A stretch of 64,000 bases of DNA from Yanghanlia caeni (GTDB lineage Bacteria; Pseudomonadota; Gammaproteobacteria; Burkholderiales; Burkholderiaceae_B), in assembly GCA_030733815.1 (NCBI GenBank), contig JAUZQE010000006.1:1-64000 (forward strand), written 5' to 3'. Position 1 is the stretch's first letter; each line of letters starts with the position of its first letter. Of this stretch, positions 45,496-56,385 are shown piece by piece. The position numbers were made by a program, and so were the translations under genes. Below the pieces are notes generated by a model. That model did no database searches. It saw only the letters and a program-made list of their open reading frames with translations, and was not told the DNA's origin.

Positions 45496-48400
45496 ATGGC
45501 AGCCATTCCCGCAGCCCGATCGTATCGGCTCGACGACAATCTCACCGCACAACAGCAGCGCATTTTTCTCACCGGAACGCAGGCTCTGGTGCGCATGCTG
45601 CTCACACAGCGCAGGCGCGACCGTGACCACGGCCTGAACACCGCCGGGTTCGTGAGCGGCTATCGGGGCTCACCCCTGGGCGGCGTCGATCAGGCCCTGT
45701 GGCGGGCCCAAAAGGCGCTCGATGCGCACGACATCCGCTTCGTGCCGGCCATCAACGAAGATCTTGCAGCAACCATGGTCATGGGCTCGCAGCAGGCGGG
45801 TCTGCACCCCCAGCGGCGTGTCGATGGCGTATTCGGCATGTGGTATGGCAAGGGCCCCGGCGTCGATCGCGCAGGCGATGCACTGCATCACGGCAATGCG
45901 GCCGGTGCCTCGCGCCAAGGCGGTGTACTGCTGGTGGTGGGCGACGATCACACTGCGGCCTCGTCGTCCATTGCGCACTCGAGCGATGCCACCCTCGCCT
46001 CGTGGCGTATACCGGTGATCCACCCGGCAAGCGTCGAAGATTACGAATATTTCGGCCTGTGGGGGTGGGCGCTTTCGCGTTTTTCGGGGGCATGGGTCGC
46101 GTTCAAGGCCATTACCGAAACCGTGGAAAGCGGCCGCAGCTTCGTGCCGGCACCCGTGCCGAGCTTCGCCATGCCGGCCGAGGCCATGCTGCGCCATCGG
46201 CGCGAATACAGTGCGCGCGAATTCCTGACACCGGCGATCGAGGAACGCATGGAGCAGCGGCTGGAAGCGGTGCGCCTGTTCAGCGAACACCATCCGCTCG
46301 ACCGTGTTTTAGAAGACGCGCCCGACGCACGGCTCGGCATCGTCAGTGTGGGCAAGGCCGCGCTCGACGTGAACGCGGCGCTGCAACGGCTGCGCGCGGC
46401 GGGCAGCAACCTGCCGCCCCTGCGTCACGTGCAGATCGGGCTCGTATGGCCGCTAAGCACGCAGACGCTCACCCGGTTCGCACGCGGGCTGGATCACATT
46501 CTGGTCATCGAGGAAAAAAACCCCATTGTCGAAGAGCAGATTCTTGCCCACTTTTACAACGCCGCGCAGCGGCCGTCGGTGCACGGAAAGCGCGACGCCA
46601 ACGGCGCCGCTCTGGTTCCGGCCGGCGGCCAGCTTTCACCGTCGCTGGTCGGACATGCACTGCGCGTATGGATGCGCCAGGCGGCCGATACGCACCTGCC
46701 CGAGCGCGACGCACACCCGGCCCCGCTTCCCCAGGACATCACGCTGCGCCGCCCGTATTTCTGTTCGGGTTGTCCGCACAGTACGTCCACCCGTGTGCCG
46801 GAAGGCAGCCATGCCATGGGGGGCGTGGGCTGCCACTACATGGCCACCTGGATGGACCGCGATACGTCAGGCCTGACGCAAATGGGTGGCGAGGGCGTCG
46901 ACTGGGTGGGCCTGACCGCATTTGTCGACAGCGGGCACGTGTTCCAGAACATGGGCGAAGGCACGTACTTTCACTCCGGGCTGCTCGCAATCCGGCAGGC
47001 CGTCGCGGCCCGGGTCGACATGACCTACAAAATTCTGTTCAACGACGCCGTCGCCATGACGGGCGGCCAGCCGGTCGACGGCCCCATTTCGGTGCCTGGC
47101 CTGTGCCAGCAGTTGCTGGGCGAGGGGGTACGCCACGTCGTGGTGACGACCGATGAGCCGCAGCGCTATCGCAACGTGCGGCTGCCCGACGGCATACGCG
47201 TGCACCATCGCCGCGAACTCGATGCCCTGCAACGCGAATTGCGCGAAATGAAGGGCGTGACGGTGCTGATTCACGACCAGACCTGTGCCGCCGAGAAACG
47301 CCGGCGCCGCAAGAAGCAGCAGATGCCGGAACCGTCGCGCCGTATCTTCATCAATACCGAGGTGTGCGAGGGCTGCGGCGACTGCGGAGTGCAGTCGAAT
47401 TGCCTGTCGATCGTGCCCGTGGAGACGCCCTTCGGCCGCAAGCGCGCGATCGACCAGTCTTCGTGCAATAAAGATTACACCTGTGCCGATGGCTTCTGCC
47501 CGAGCTTCGTATCGGTGGAAGGCGGCAGACCCCGCAAGGGGCACAGCGCCGTGTCCGACTCGCACCGCGCACGGCTCGACGCCCTGCTGCAGCGGCTGCC
47601 CGATCCTTCGAAGTCGGCGCAGCGCGACTGCAACCTGCTGGTGGTCGGCATCGGCGGCACCGGCGTCGTCACGATCGGTGCGATCGTATCCATGGCCGCG
47701 AATCTCGAGAACCGCGCCGCCTCGGTACTCGACGTGACTGGACTGGCACAAAAGGGCGGTGCCGTCATCAGCCATGTACGCCTGTCGGCCGGCGACACGC
47801 CCACCGGGCCCGTCCGCATCGACGCGGCCGATGCCGATACGGCCATTCTCTGCGATGCGGTCGCAGCAATGAAGCCGGAAGCCTGGCGTACATTGGCGCA
47901 GCACCGCAGCACCGTCATCGTCAACACGCATCTGGCCCCGCCCACTGAATTCACCCGCGATCCCGAGGCTCGCCACGATGCCGCATCCATACGTCATCAC
48001 CTCGAGCGCGCGGTGGGCGCGCACCGGCTGCACAGCATCGACGCGCATGCGCTGGCGCGCCAACATTACGGCGACACGATTCTGGCCAACATGATCATGC
48101 TGGGCCACGCCTGGCAGCGCGGTGCCGTTCCTGTCAGCTGCGCAGCGATCGAACAGGCCATTGCGCTGAATGGCGTCGCCGTACAGGCGAACCTTGCGGC
48201 ATTTCACCTGGGGCGCCTTTCGGCCTGGCGGCCCGATGCACTGCAGGATACCGGCATGCCGGAACCCGAGTACGACCCCGGGCGCGACACCATCGATGCC
48301 GTGCTCGAACGCAATGCTGCGGCGCTTGCCGCGTATCAGAATGCCGCCTATGCACGCCGCTACGAAGAACTGATCGTGCGCGTGCGCGATGCGGAACAGC

Positions 48401-48963
48401 GCGTGCGCCCCGCAGCGGCACCCCGGCTTGCACTGGCCGCGGCGCGCTCGCTATACCAATTCATGGCGATCAAGGACGAATACGAGGTGGCGCGCCTGTA
48501 CACCGACGGAACGTTCCGGCGCCGGCTGGCCGAACAGTTTGAAGGTGACTACACGCTGCGCTTTCACATGGCACCGCCGCTGTTTGCCCCCAAAGATGCC
48601 CGTACCGGTCGCCCCCGCAAGGTCGCGCTGGGGCCCTGGGCCGAAACAGTGATGAAAGCCCTGGCGCACGGGCGGCACGTGCGGGGCACCTGGCTCGACA
48701 TTTTCGGCATGCAGGCCGAGCGACGCATGGAGCGCCGGCTGCTACGCGAATTCGAAACGGTGCTGGAAAGCATCGTGACACATCTTGACACGAAAAACTA
48801 TGAGACCGCCGTGGCCCTGGCTGCACTGCCGCAGACAGTGCGCGGATTCGGTCACGTGAAGGCGGCTGCTGCGCAACGCTACACCGCGGAACTGGCACGC
48901 TTGCGGCCCCTTTTCATGCACCACGACACCCCTCATACCGCGCTGCAACACGCGCTGCCCTGA
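45496..48963 (+). CDS. indolepyruvate ferredoxin oxidoreductase, fused alpha/beta subunits (IorAB type)
   Basis: Thiamine-diphosphate iron-sulfur enzyme that decarboxylates aryl or branched 2-oxo acids to acyl-CoA with reduction of ferredoxin, acting in aromatic amino-acid breakdown. The 1155-aa single chain carries pyrimidine-binding segments (FVSGYRGSPLGGVDQALW, INEDLAATMVMGSQQ). The TPP domain has FCSGCPHSTSTRVPEGS and KILFNDAVAMTGGQPVDG. An iron-sulfur region follows (CEGCGDCGVQSNC, then CNKDYTCADGFC). The gamma-type domain begins VVGIGGTGVVTIGAI, and a C-terminal DUF6537-like part ends the protein. Length and order match the proteobacterial fused enzymes. GAAGGAGA lies 7-14 nt upstream. 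It is regulated probably by the divergent Lrp protein. Confidence 0.92.
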   Translation: MAAIPAARSYRLDDNLTAQQQRIFLTGTQALVRMLLTQRRRDRDHGLNTAGFVSGYRGSPLGGVDQALWRAQKALDAHDIRFVPAINEDLAATMVMGSQQAGLHPQRRVDGVFGMWYGKGPGVDRAGDALHHGNAAGASRQGGVLLVVGDDHTAASSSIAHSSDATLASWRIPVIHPASVEDYEYFGLWGWALSRFSGAWVAFKAITETVESGRSFVPAPVPSFAMPAEAMLRHRREYSAREFLTPAIEERMEQRLEAVRLFSEHHPLDRVLEDAPDARLGIVSVGKAALDVNAALQRLRAAGSNLPPLRHVQIGLVWPLSTQTLTRFARGLDHILVIEEKNPIVEEQILAHFYNAAQRPSVHGKRDANGAALVPAGGQLSPSLVGHALRVWMRQAADTHLPERDAHPAPLPQDITLRRPYFCSGCPHSTSTRVPEGSHAMGGVGCHYMATWMDRDTSGLTQMGGEGVDWVGLTAFVDSGHVFQNMGEGTYFHSGLLAIRQAVAARVDMTYKILFNDAVAMTGGQPVDGPISVPGLCQQLLGEGVRHVVVTTDEPQRYRNVRLPDGIRVHHRRELDALQRELREMKGVTVLIHDQTCAAEKRRRRKKQQMPEPSRRIFINTEVCEGCGDCGVQSNCLSIVPVETPFGRKRAIDQSSCNKDYTCADGFCPSFVSVEGGRPRKGHSAVSDSHRARLDALLQRLPDPSKSAQRDCNLLVVGIGGTGVVTIGAIVSMAANLENRAASVLDVTGLAQKGGAVISHVRLSAGDTPTGPVRIDAADADTAILCDAVAAMKPEAWRTLAQHRSTVIVNTHLAPPTEFTRDPEARHDAASIRHHLERAVGAHRLHSIDAHALARQHYGDTILANMIMLGHAWQRGAVPVSCAAIEQAIALNGVAVQANLAAFHLGRLSAWRPDALQDTGMPEPEYDPGRDTIDAVLERNAAALAAYQNAAYARRYEELIVRVRDAEQRVRPAAAPRLALAAARSLYQFMAIKDEYEVARLYTDGTFRRRLAEQFEGDYTLRFHMAPPLFAPKDARTGRPRKVALGPWAETVMKALAHGRHVRGTWLDIFGMQAERRMERRLLREFETVLESIVTHLDTKNYETAVALAALPQTVRGFGHVKAAAAQRYTAELARLRPLFMHHDTPHTALQHALP

Positions 48964-48991
48964 GCCCGTTTCCAACCTCCAATTCTGTACC

Positions 48992-49019
48992 GCCCGGCGC
49001 CCACAAGGGCGTTCCGGGC
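48992..49019 (+). terminator. hairpin after the indolepyruvate oxidoreductase gene
   Basis: GCCCGG (48992-48997) pairs with CCGGGC (49014-49019), and inside it GCCC pairs with GGGC around ACAA, giving a 10-bp bulged stem. It lies 28 nt past the stop and directly before the nrdA -35 box. The U-tract is poor, so termination may need Rho. Confidence 0.45.
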
Positions 49020-49021
49020 CG

Positions 49022-49050
49022 TTGCCTTTCGCCAAGCCCGCCCCTACAAT
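49022..49050 (+). promoter_or_regulatory. nrdAB promoter
   Basis: TTGCCT (49022-49027), a 17-nt spacer, and TACAAT (49045-49050) make a good sigma70-type promoter. Transcription would start near 49057, about 44 nt before the nrdA ATG. The -10 box lies inside the first NrdR-box-like site. Confidence 0.7.
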
Positions 49051-49087
49051 TAGTTCCGCTTATGATCCAGACCACTAGATATAGTAT
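49041..49087 (+). promoter_or_regulatory. pair of NrdR-box-like operators upstream of nrdA
   Basis: Compared with the NrdR box ACACTATATATAGTGT, CCACTAGATATAGTAT (49072-49087) matches at 13 of 16 positions. CCCCTACAATTAGTTC (49041-49056) is a weaker copy with 10 of 16. The two are 31 bp apart, three helical turns, as in known NrdR operators. One covers the -10 box and the other lies between transcription and translation start. NrdR is encoded at 26637-27101. Confidence 0.75.
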
Positions 49088-49100
49088 TCAAGGGGCCGAT

Positions 49101-52007
<2,907 letters not shown>

Positions 52008-52060
52008 GCGAACTGCCGCCGCAACACGACCGACCACACTACACAGCAAAGGATTCGACA

Positions 52061-53263
52061 ATGCTTGACTGGAACGACACGCCTGCGCCCCGCCCGCAAA
52101 CGGCCACGCCAAAGCCGCGGCCTGCGATGACGCACCCCCACCCCACCACACTGAACCCGGGCATGGGCCACCCCGGCGCGGCGGCGGGCTCCGCAGCCCA
52201 CGCCACAGGCCCGGCCGGCATGCACAGCGTGGCCAGCGGCGACACCAGCCGCGTGCGCGCCGCCGACAAGCGCATCATCAACGGCACCACCGACGTCAAC
52301 CAGCTCGTGCCCTTCAAATACAAATGGGCCTGGGAAAAATACCTGGCCACCTGCGCCAATCACTGGATGCCGCAAGAAATAAACATGTCGCGCGATATCG
52401 CGCAATGGAAGAACCCCGACGCGCTTACGGAAGACGAACGCCGCATCGTGAAGCGCAACCTGGGCTTCTTCACCACCGCGGATTCGCTTGCAGCCAACAA
52501 CATCGTGCTGGGCACCTACCGCCACATCACCGCGCCCGAATGCCGCCAGTTCCTGTTGCGCCAGGCATTCGAGGAAGCGATTCACACGCACGCCTACCAG
52601 TACATCGTGGAAAGCATCGGGCTCGATGAATCGGAGATCTTCAACGCTTACCACGAAATACCGTCGATCCGGGCGAAGGATGAATTCCTTATTCCGTTCA
52701 TCGACGCGATTTCCGACCCCAACTTCCAGACCGGTACCGCGCAAGCCGACCAGACGCTGCTCAAATCGCTGATCGTGTTCGCCTGCCTGATGGAAGGGCT
52801 GTTTTTCTATGTGGGCTTCACGCAGATTCTGGCGCTGGGCCGTCAGAACAAGATGACGGGCGCGGCAGAACAATACATGTACATTCTTCGCGACGAGTCG
52901 ATGCACTGCAATTTCGGCATCGACCTCATCAACACCATCAAACTCGAGAACCCGCATCTTTGGACGCCCGCCTTCCGCGAAGAAATTGCGGAACTGTTCA
53001 GAACAGCCGTCGAACTCGAATACGCTTACGCGGAAGACACCATGCCGCGCGGCGTGCTGGGGCTGAACGCTGCGATGTTCAAGTCGTATCTGCGCTTCAT
53101 TGCGAACCGCCGCTGTCAGCAGATCGGCATCGATACGCTGTTTCCACAGGAAGAAAATCCCTTCCCATGGATGGCTGAAATGATCGATCTGAAGAAAGAA
53201 CGCAACTTTTTTGAGACACGTGTCATCGAATATCAGACGGGAGGCGCCCTGAGCTGGGAATAA
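52061..53263 (+). CDS. nrdB: ribonucleoside-diphosphate reductase, class Ia, beta subunit
   Basis: Carries the di-iron tyrosyl radical that starts catalysis in NrdA. The 400-aa protein has an unusual first 65 residues, rich in Pro, Ala, His and Thr. The ferritin-like core follows from [17 protein letters not shown]. The first iron-ligand helix lies in [21 protein letters not shown]. Glu, His and the radical Tyr appear in [14 protein letters not shown], where the Tyr is kept, so this is a standard class Ia protein and not class Ic. The later ligands lie in [11 protein letters not shown] and [12 protein letters not shown]. The C-terminus ([11 protein letters not shown]) is the NrdA-docking tail. 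AAAGGA lies 8-13 nt upstream of the ATG. Confidence 0.96.
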   Translation: MLDWNDTPAPRPQTATPKPRPAMTHPHPTTLNPGMGHPGAAAGSAAHATGPAGMHSVASGDTSRVRAADKRIINGTTDVNQLVPFKYKWAWEKYLATCANHWMPQEINMSRDIAQWKNPDALTEDERRIVKRNLGFFTTADSLAANNIVLGTYRHITAPECRQFLLRQAFEEAIHTHAYQYIVESIGLDESEIFNAYHEIPSIRAKDEFLIPFIDAISDPNFQTGTAQADQTLLKSLIVFACLMEGLFFYVGFTQILALGRQNKMTGAAEQYMYILRDESMHCNFGIDLINTIKLENPHLWTPAFREEIAELFRTAVELEYAYAEDTMPRGVLGLNAAMFKSYLRFIANRRCQQIGIDTLFPQEENPFPWMAEMIDLKKERNFFETRVIEYQTGGALSWE

Positions 53264-53266
53264 GGC

Positions 53267-53295
53267 TTGGTGCTGATTTATCGTTCAGTTAGACT
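53267..53295 (+). promoter_or_regulatory. promoter of the H1-like histone gene
   Basis: TTGGTG (53267-53272) and TAGACT (53290-53295) are separated by exactly 17 nt, immediately behind the nrdB stop codon. The predicted start near 53302 gives a short leader with AAGGAG as ribosome site. The histone gene can therefore be expressed apart from nrdAB. Confidence 0.5.
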
Positions 53296-53327
53296 TGAGG
53301 CGACTCACTCTACCAAGGAGCACTACC

Positions 53328-54110
53328 ATGGCAAAAGCCAAAGTGGCAGCCAAAGTAGCAAAAAAGAAGAGCACCGCCTCCAAGTCAACTGAGGCCGACA
53401 CTAAAACGGCAACGGCCGGTATTGGGGTAGAGACGAGCAGCCCCGCCAAGGCCGCAGCCAAAAAGGCAAGTAAGGCTGCCACCAAGGCCGCCGCGAAGAA
53501 GTCTGCTGCAAAAACCGCTGCCAAGAAGTCTGCCGCCACCAAGGTCGCAGCGAAGAAGTCGGCGGCAAAGAAGGCAGCGACGACTTCTGCAAAGAAGGCT
53601 GTGGCAAAGAAGGCTGCAACCTCGGCCGCAAGCAAGGCAAGCACGTCGGCGGCCAAGAAAGCCGCCAAGAAGGTTGCCAAGAAGGCGGCCGCCAAGAAAA
53701 CGGCCGCCACACCCGCAGCAGCCAAAAAGGCTGGTGCAAAGAAGGCCGCGGCAACCAAGGCTCCTGCCAAGTCTGCGGCCAAGGCTGCGACCAAAACCGC
53801 AGCGAAGGCAGGCGCCGCCAAAGCGGCGGGCGCCGGCTCTGCAGCCAAAACCGCGGCAAAGAAAACCGCTGCAAAGGCTGCGGCCAAGGCCACCAAAGCA
53901 ACAGCAAAGTCGTCAAAGAAGGAAACCACGGTGCCAGAAACATCCACCGCCAGCAAAACCGCCAAGAAGTCCGCTGCAAAAACCGCAGCCAAAAAGACCG
54001 TAACGAAGGCGGCCGCCAAGGCCGCCAAGAAAACGGCCGAGGCGACACCCGCCAAGAAAACGCGCAATCCGGCCGCCTCCTGGCCCTTCCCCACCGGAAA
54101 CCGTCCTTAA
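53328..54110 (+). CDS. histone H1-like DNA-binding protein (BpH1 type)
   Basis: A 260-aa protein composed almost wholly of Lys and Ala with Thr/Ser, in irregular copies of KKxAAKxAAKK-type units. It resembles the C-terminal tail of eukaryotic H1 and the Bordetella BpH1 and Chlamydia Hc2 proteins. It has no globular domain. It is predicted to bind DNA non-specifically and to affect nucleoid compaction. Only the first 50 residues (EADTKTATAGIGVETSS) and the last 20 (RNPAASWPFPTGNRP) are of mixed composition. AAGGAG lies 8-13 nt before the ATG. The gene lies directly behind nrdB, as in Bordetella relatives. The internal repeats favour length changes between strains. Confidence 0.92.
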   Translation: MAKAKVAAKVAKKKSTASKSTEADTKTATAGIGVETSSPAKAAAKKASKAATKAAAKKSAAKTAAKKSAATKVAAKKSAAKKAATTSAKKAVAKKAATSAASKASTSAAKKAAKKVAKKAAAKKTAATPAAAKKAGAKKAAATKAPAKSAAKAATKTAAKAGAAKAAGAGSAAKTAAKKTAAKAAAKATKATAKSSKKETTVPETSTASKTAKKSAAKTAAKKTVTKAAAKAAKKTAEATPAKKTRNPAASWPFPTGNRP

Positions 54111-54161
54111 CGATGCTCTGAATAATCCTGACGCTCAGCGCATCCGTACAGCCGGTCTTGG

Positions 54162-54196
54162 GTGGCGCGCAGCGCCACGCCGGAACCTCCGGCGTG
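54162..54196 (+). repeat. overlapping inverted repeats downstream of the histone gene
   Basis: GTGGCGC (54162-54168) pairs with GCGCCAC (54172-54178), and CACGCCGGA (54176-54184) pairs with TCCGGCGTG (54188-54196). The two stems share 54176-54178 and so are alternatives. They lie 50 nt after the histone stop and 25 nt before a terminator. They may be part of a structured 3' UTR or small RNA. Confidence 0.5.
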
Positions 54197-54221
54197 CGTG
54201 GTGTAACCCATGTGCCTCAAC

Positions 54222-54245
54222 AAGCCCGAAGCCTTCGGGCTTTTT
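54222..54245 (+). terminator. rho-independent terminator after the H1-like histone gene
   Basis: AAGCCCGAA (54222-54230), loop GCC, TTCGGGCTT (54234-54242) followed by TTT: a 9-bp perfect stem with a run of five T residues. It ends transcription of the histone gene before yggT. Confidence 0.88.
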
Positions 54246-54290
54246 CATTTGTGCGACAATGGCGCTTCGCGATTTTTCAAGTAGACGACC

Positions 54291-54854
54291 ATGTTCAGCG
54301 ATGTCCTGTACTTCCTGCTAAATATTCTGTTCTCGCTATTTGGCATCGCACTCATCATCCGCGCATGGATGTACGCCATTCGCCTGCACCCGTTCAATCC
54401 GTATTCGCAGGCCGTGCTGCGCGTCACCAACTGGCTGGTGGGCCCGCTACGCAATGTGGTGAAACCGTCGAACCGGATCGACTGGCCCAGTCTCGTGGCC
54501 TGCTGGCTCACTGCCCTGGCCTATCTGCTGCTTACATGGGTGCTGCTCACGGGTCAGTTTCCCTCGGTCGAAGGCCTGACCCGCTCGCTGGTAGCCGCCG
54601 TGATCACCATGGCCAAATGGGCATTCAACGTGGTGCTGTGGGTCACGCTGATCCAGGCCGTGTTGTCGTGGGTCAACCCGCTGGCACCCGTCATGCCGCT
54701 GCTGCACACGCTTACGGCGCCGCTGCTCGATCCGATCCGCCGCCTCATGCCGAACCTGGGGGGGCTCGACCTGTCGCCGCTGGTTCTTTTGATTTTGGCG
54801 CAGGTCGCAATCATGATGCTGCAGCGGATCGCCTTTTCACTGTTCGGGGTCTGA
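54291..54854 (+). CDS. YggT family integral membrane protein
   Basis: A 187-aa inner-membrane protein with two YGGT modules, each a hairpin of hydrophobic helices. The first is FLLNILFSLFGIALIIRAWM followed by PFNPYSQAVLRVTNWLVGPL. The second is FNVVLWVTLIQAVLSWVNPL followed by HTLTAPLLDPIRRLMPNLGG. The Pro-Arg segments after each helix are the family hallmark. YggT proteins are linked to cell division, osmotic stress or cytochrome assembly in different bacteria; its role here is open. Terminated transcription upstream suggests an own promoter in the 45-nt gap. Confidence 0.9.
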   Translation: MFSDVLYFLLNILFSLFGIALIIRAWMYAIRLHPFNPYSQAVLRVTNWLVGPLRNVVKPSNRIDWPSLVACWLTALAYLLLTWVLLTGQFPSVEGLTRSLVAAVITMAKWAFNVVLWVTLIQAVLSWVNPLAPVMPLLHTLTAPLLDPIRRLMPNLGGLDLSPLVLLILAQVAIMMLQRIAFSLFGV

Positions 54855-54868
54855 ACCCCGCCCTGCTC

Positions 54869-55369
54869 TTACATTGGCACGACGCGGGTGGGGCCCCCGC
54901 CACTGATCACGCGCACCCGCTGCCCGACATTGAGCTGCACGTCGGCTTCCTGTGCAATGACACGCGTCTCGCCGTTATCGAGCCTGACGGTGATTTCAAG
55001 ACCGGCACTCTTGCCCATGCCGTGCTCGACGGCGTCGCCGGCCATGGCGCCCAGCAGCCCGCCGCCGATCGCCGCCAGAACCTGACCGCGACCGCCGCCG
55101 ATCGAACTTCCCGCCACGCCGCCCAGCGCACCGCCAGCCAGTGCACCTGCGCCGCTCGTGCGGTCACGTTGAATCACGACATTGCGCACGGCTTCCACCG
55201 TGCCGAGTCGTACGATCTGTTCGCGTTGTGCCTGACCATAGGTGTACACCGAGCTGGACGCGCTCTGGTGCGCACAGCCGGCCAGCACGGCCAACGAACC
55301 TGCCAGCGCAACCATGGCCAGCAAACGTCGCGACGCGGGGCGAACGCCCTGTTGAGTTGAGATGTTCAT
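54869..55369 (-). CDS. glycine-zipper outer-membrane lipoprotein (SlyB/Pcp-like)
   Basis: A 166-aa lipoprotein with signal LLAMVALAGSLAVLAGCAHQ (lipobox LAGC). The central glycine-zipper 2TM segment (SGAGALAGGALGGVAGSSIG, then GGLLGAMAGDAVEHGMG) is the hallmark of SlyB/PcP/17-kDa antigen proteins. A C-terminal beta-strand region (EITVRLDNGETRVIAQEADV, RVRVISGGGPTRVVPM) follows. These lipoproteins stabilise the outer membrane under stress. It is convergent with yggT (14 nt apart) and behind the PfkB-type kinase gene on the same strand. Confidence 0.9.
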   Translation of the reverse strand: MNISTQQGVRPASRRLLAMVALAGSLAVLAGCAHQSASSSVYTYGQAQREQIVRLGTVEAVRNVVIQRDRTSGAGALAGGALGGVAGSSIGGGRGQVLAAIGGGLLGAMAGDAVEHGMGKSAGLEITVRLDNGETRVIAQEADVQLNVGQRVRVISGGGPTRVVPM

Positions 55370-55411
55370 TCGGTACTCCTGTTAGCCCGACCCGGCACGA
55401 GCCGATGTCGT

Positions 55412-56371
55412 TCAATTCGTGTTGACTGAGGCGCCCGGCAGCGTGAGGCCATAGTGGGCGCTGAGTACGGCTTCGATTTCGGCGCGGCTCGGCCGATGAT
55501 TCTGGGGGCCGCGCGAGGCCACCTTGAGGCTGCCCATTACATTGCCCAGTTTACATGCGTCGGCAAGTGTCCAGCCACGCGCCAGACCAAAAAGCAGCCC
55601 CGCCCGATGCGCATCGCCACACCCGGTGGGATCGACCACCGCCGAAGCGGGAACGACCGGCACTTCGGTGAACTGCCCGCCTTCGTACACGTGCGAGCTT
55701 TCGCTGCCATGTGTGACCACCACGCCCTGCAGCCCCTGCGCAAGTTCCCGCATGGTGGCACCGGTGCGCTGCTCCACCACGCTTGCTTCGTACTCGTTCA
55801 CGCACAGAATGGACGCCATCTCGAGCATGCGGCGGATATCATCACCGTCGAACAGCGGCATGGCCTGCCCCAGATCGAATACGAAGGGAATGCCGCTGCG
55901 GTGCATTCTGCCGGCATGCGCGAACATGCCGTCTTTGGAATCGGGCGCTACGATACCCCAGGCGGCTTCCTGCCCGCTGATGTCGTTGTCAGCCGACTGC
56001 TCCATGGCGCCGGGATGAAACGAGGCGATCTGATTGTTGTCGAGATCGGTGGTGATGAAACACTGCGGCGTATAACGGTCGGGCAGCATGCGCACCAGGC
56101 TGGTGTCGATGCCGACCTGCTTCATGTAAACGAGGTAATCGGCGGCGTCGCCCCCCACGGTACCCACGGGAACGGCGTACCCGCCCAGCAGTGCCAGGTT
56201 GTAGGCAATGTTGCCGGCGCAGCCACCGTATTCTTTGCGCAGGCTCGGCACGAAAAACGAAACGCTCAGCGACTGAATGCTGTCGGCCAGAATATGGTCT
56301 TTGAAATGGCCTTCGAATACCGCGATGGTATCGAACGCAATTGAGCCGCAGATCAGAATTCTTTCAGACAT
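55412..56371 (-). CDS. PfkB family carbohydrate/nucleoside kinase
   Basis: ATP-dependent sugar or nucleoside kinase of 319 aa. The opening ILICGSIAFDTIAVFEGHF and the first PfkB signature GGCAGNIAYNLALLGG are present. The anion-hole and catalytic Asp lie in VVDPTGCGDAHRAGLLFGL, where the usual DTxGAGD reads DPTGCGD. LCVNEYEASVVEQRTG and VVVTHGSESSHVYEGGQF resemble the adenosine-kinase subgroup. The substrate is not certain. The start at 56371 was taken; an ATG 4 codons upstream is also possible. It lies 14 nt behind the DUF3426 gene in the aroQ-to-kinase block. Confidence 0.88.
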   Translation of the reverse strand: MSERILICGSIAFDTIAVFEGHFKDHILADSIQSLSVSFFVPSLRKEYGGCAGNIAYNLALLGGYAVPVGTVGGDAADYLVYMKQVGIDTSLVRMLPDRYTPQCFITTDLDNNQIASFHPGAMEQSADNDISGQEAAWGIVAPDSKDGMFAHAGRMHRSGIPFVFDLGQAMPLFDGDDIRRMLEMASILCVNEYEASVVEQRTGATMRELAQGLQGVVVTHGSESSHVYEGGQFTEVPVVPASAVVDPTGCGDAHRAGLLFGLARGWTLADACKLGNVMGSLKVASRGPQNHRPSRAEIEAVLSAHYGLTLPGASVNTN

Positions 56372-56385
56372 TGCCTTGTTCACCC

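Noticed and set aside
53285-54094. Minus-strand open frame of 269 codons over the histone gene, encoding a very hydrophobic Ala/Phe/Leu/Val protein
   Set aside because: Lys codons AAG/AAA read on the other strand as Leu/Phe and Ala codons as Gly/Ala/Cys without stops; the open frame is a by-product of the Lys-Ala repeats. The plus-strand frame has the ribosome site and family match.
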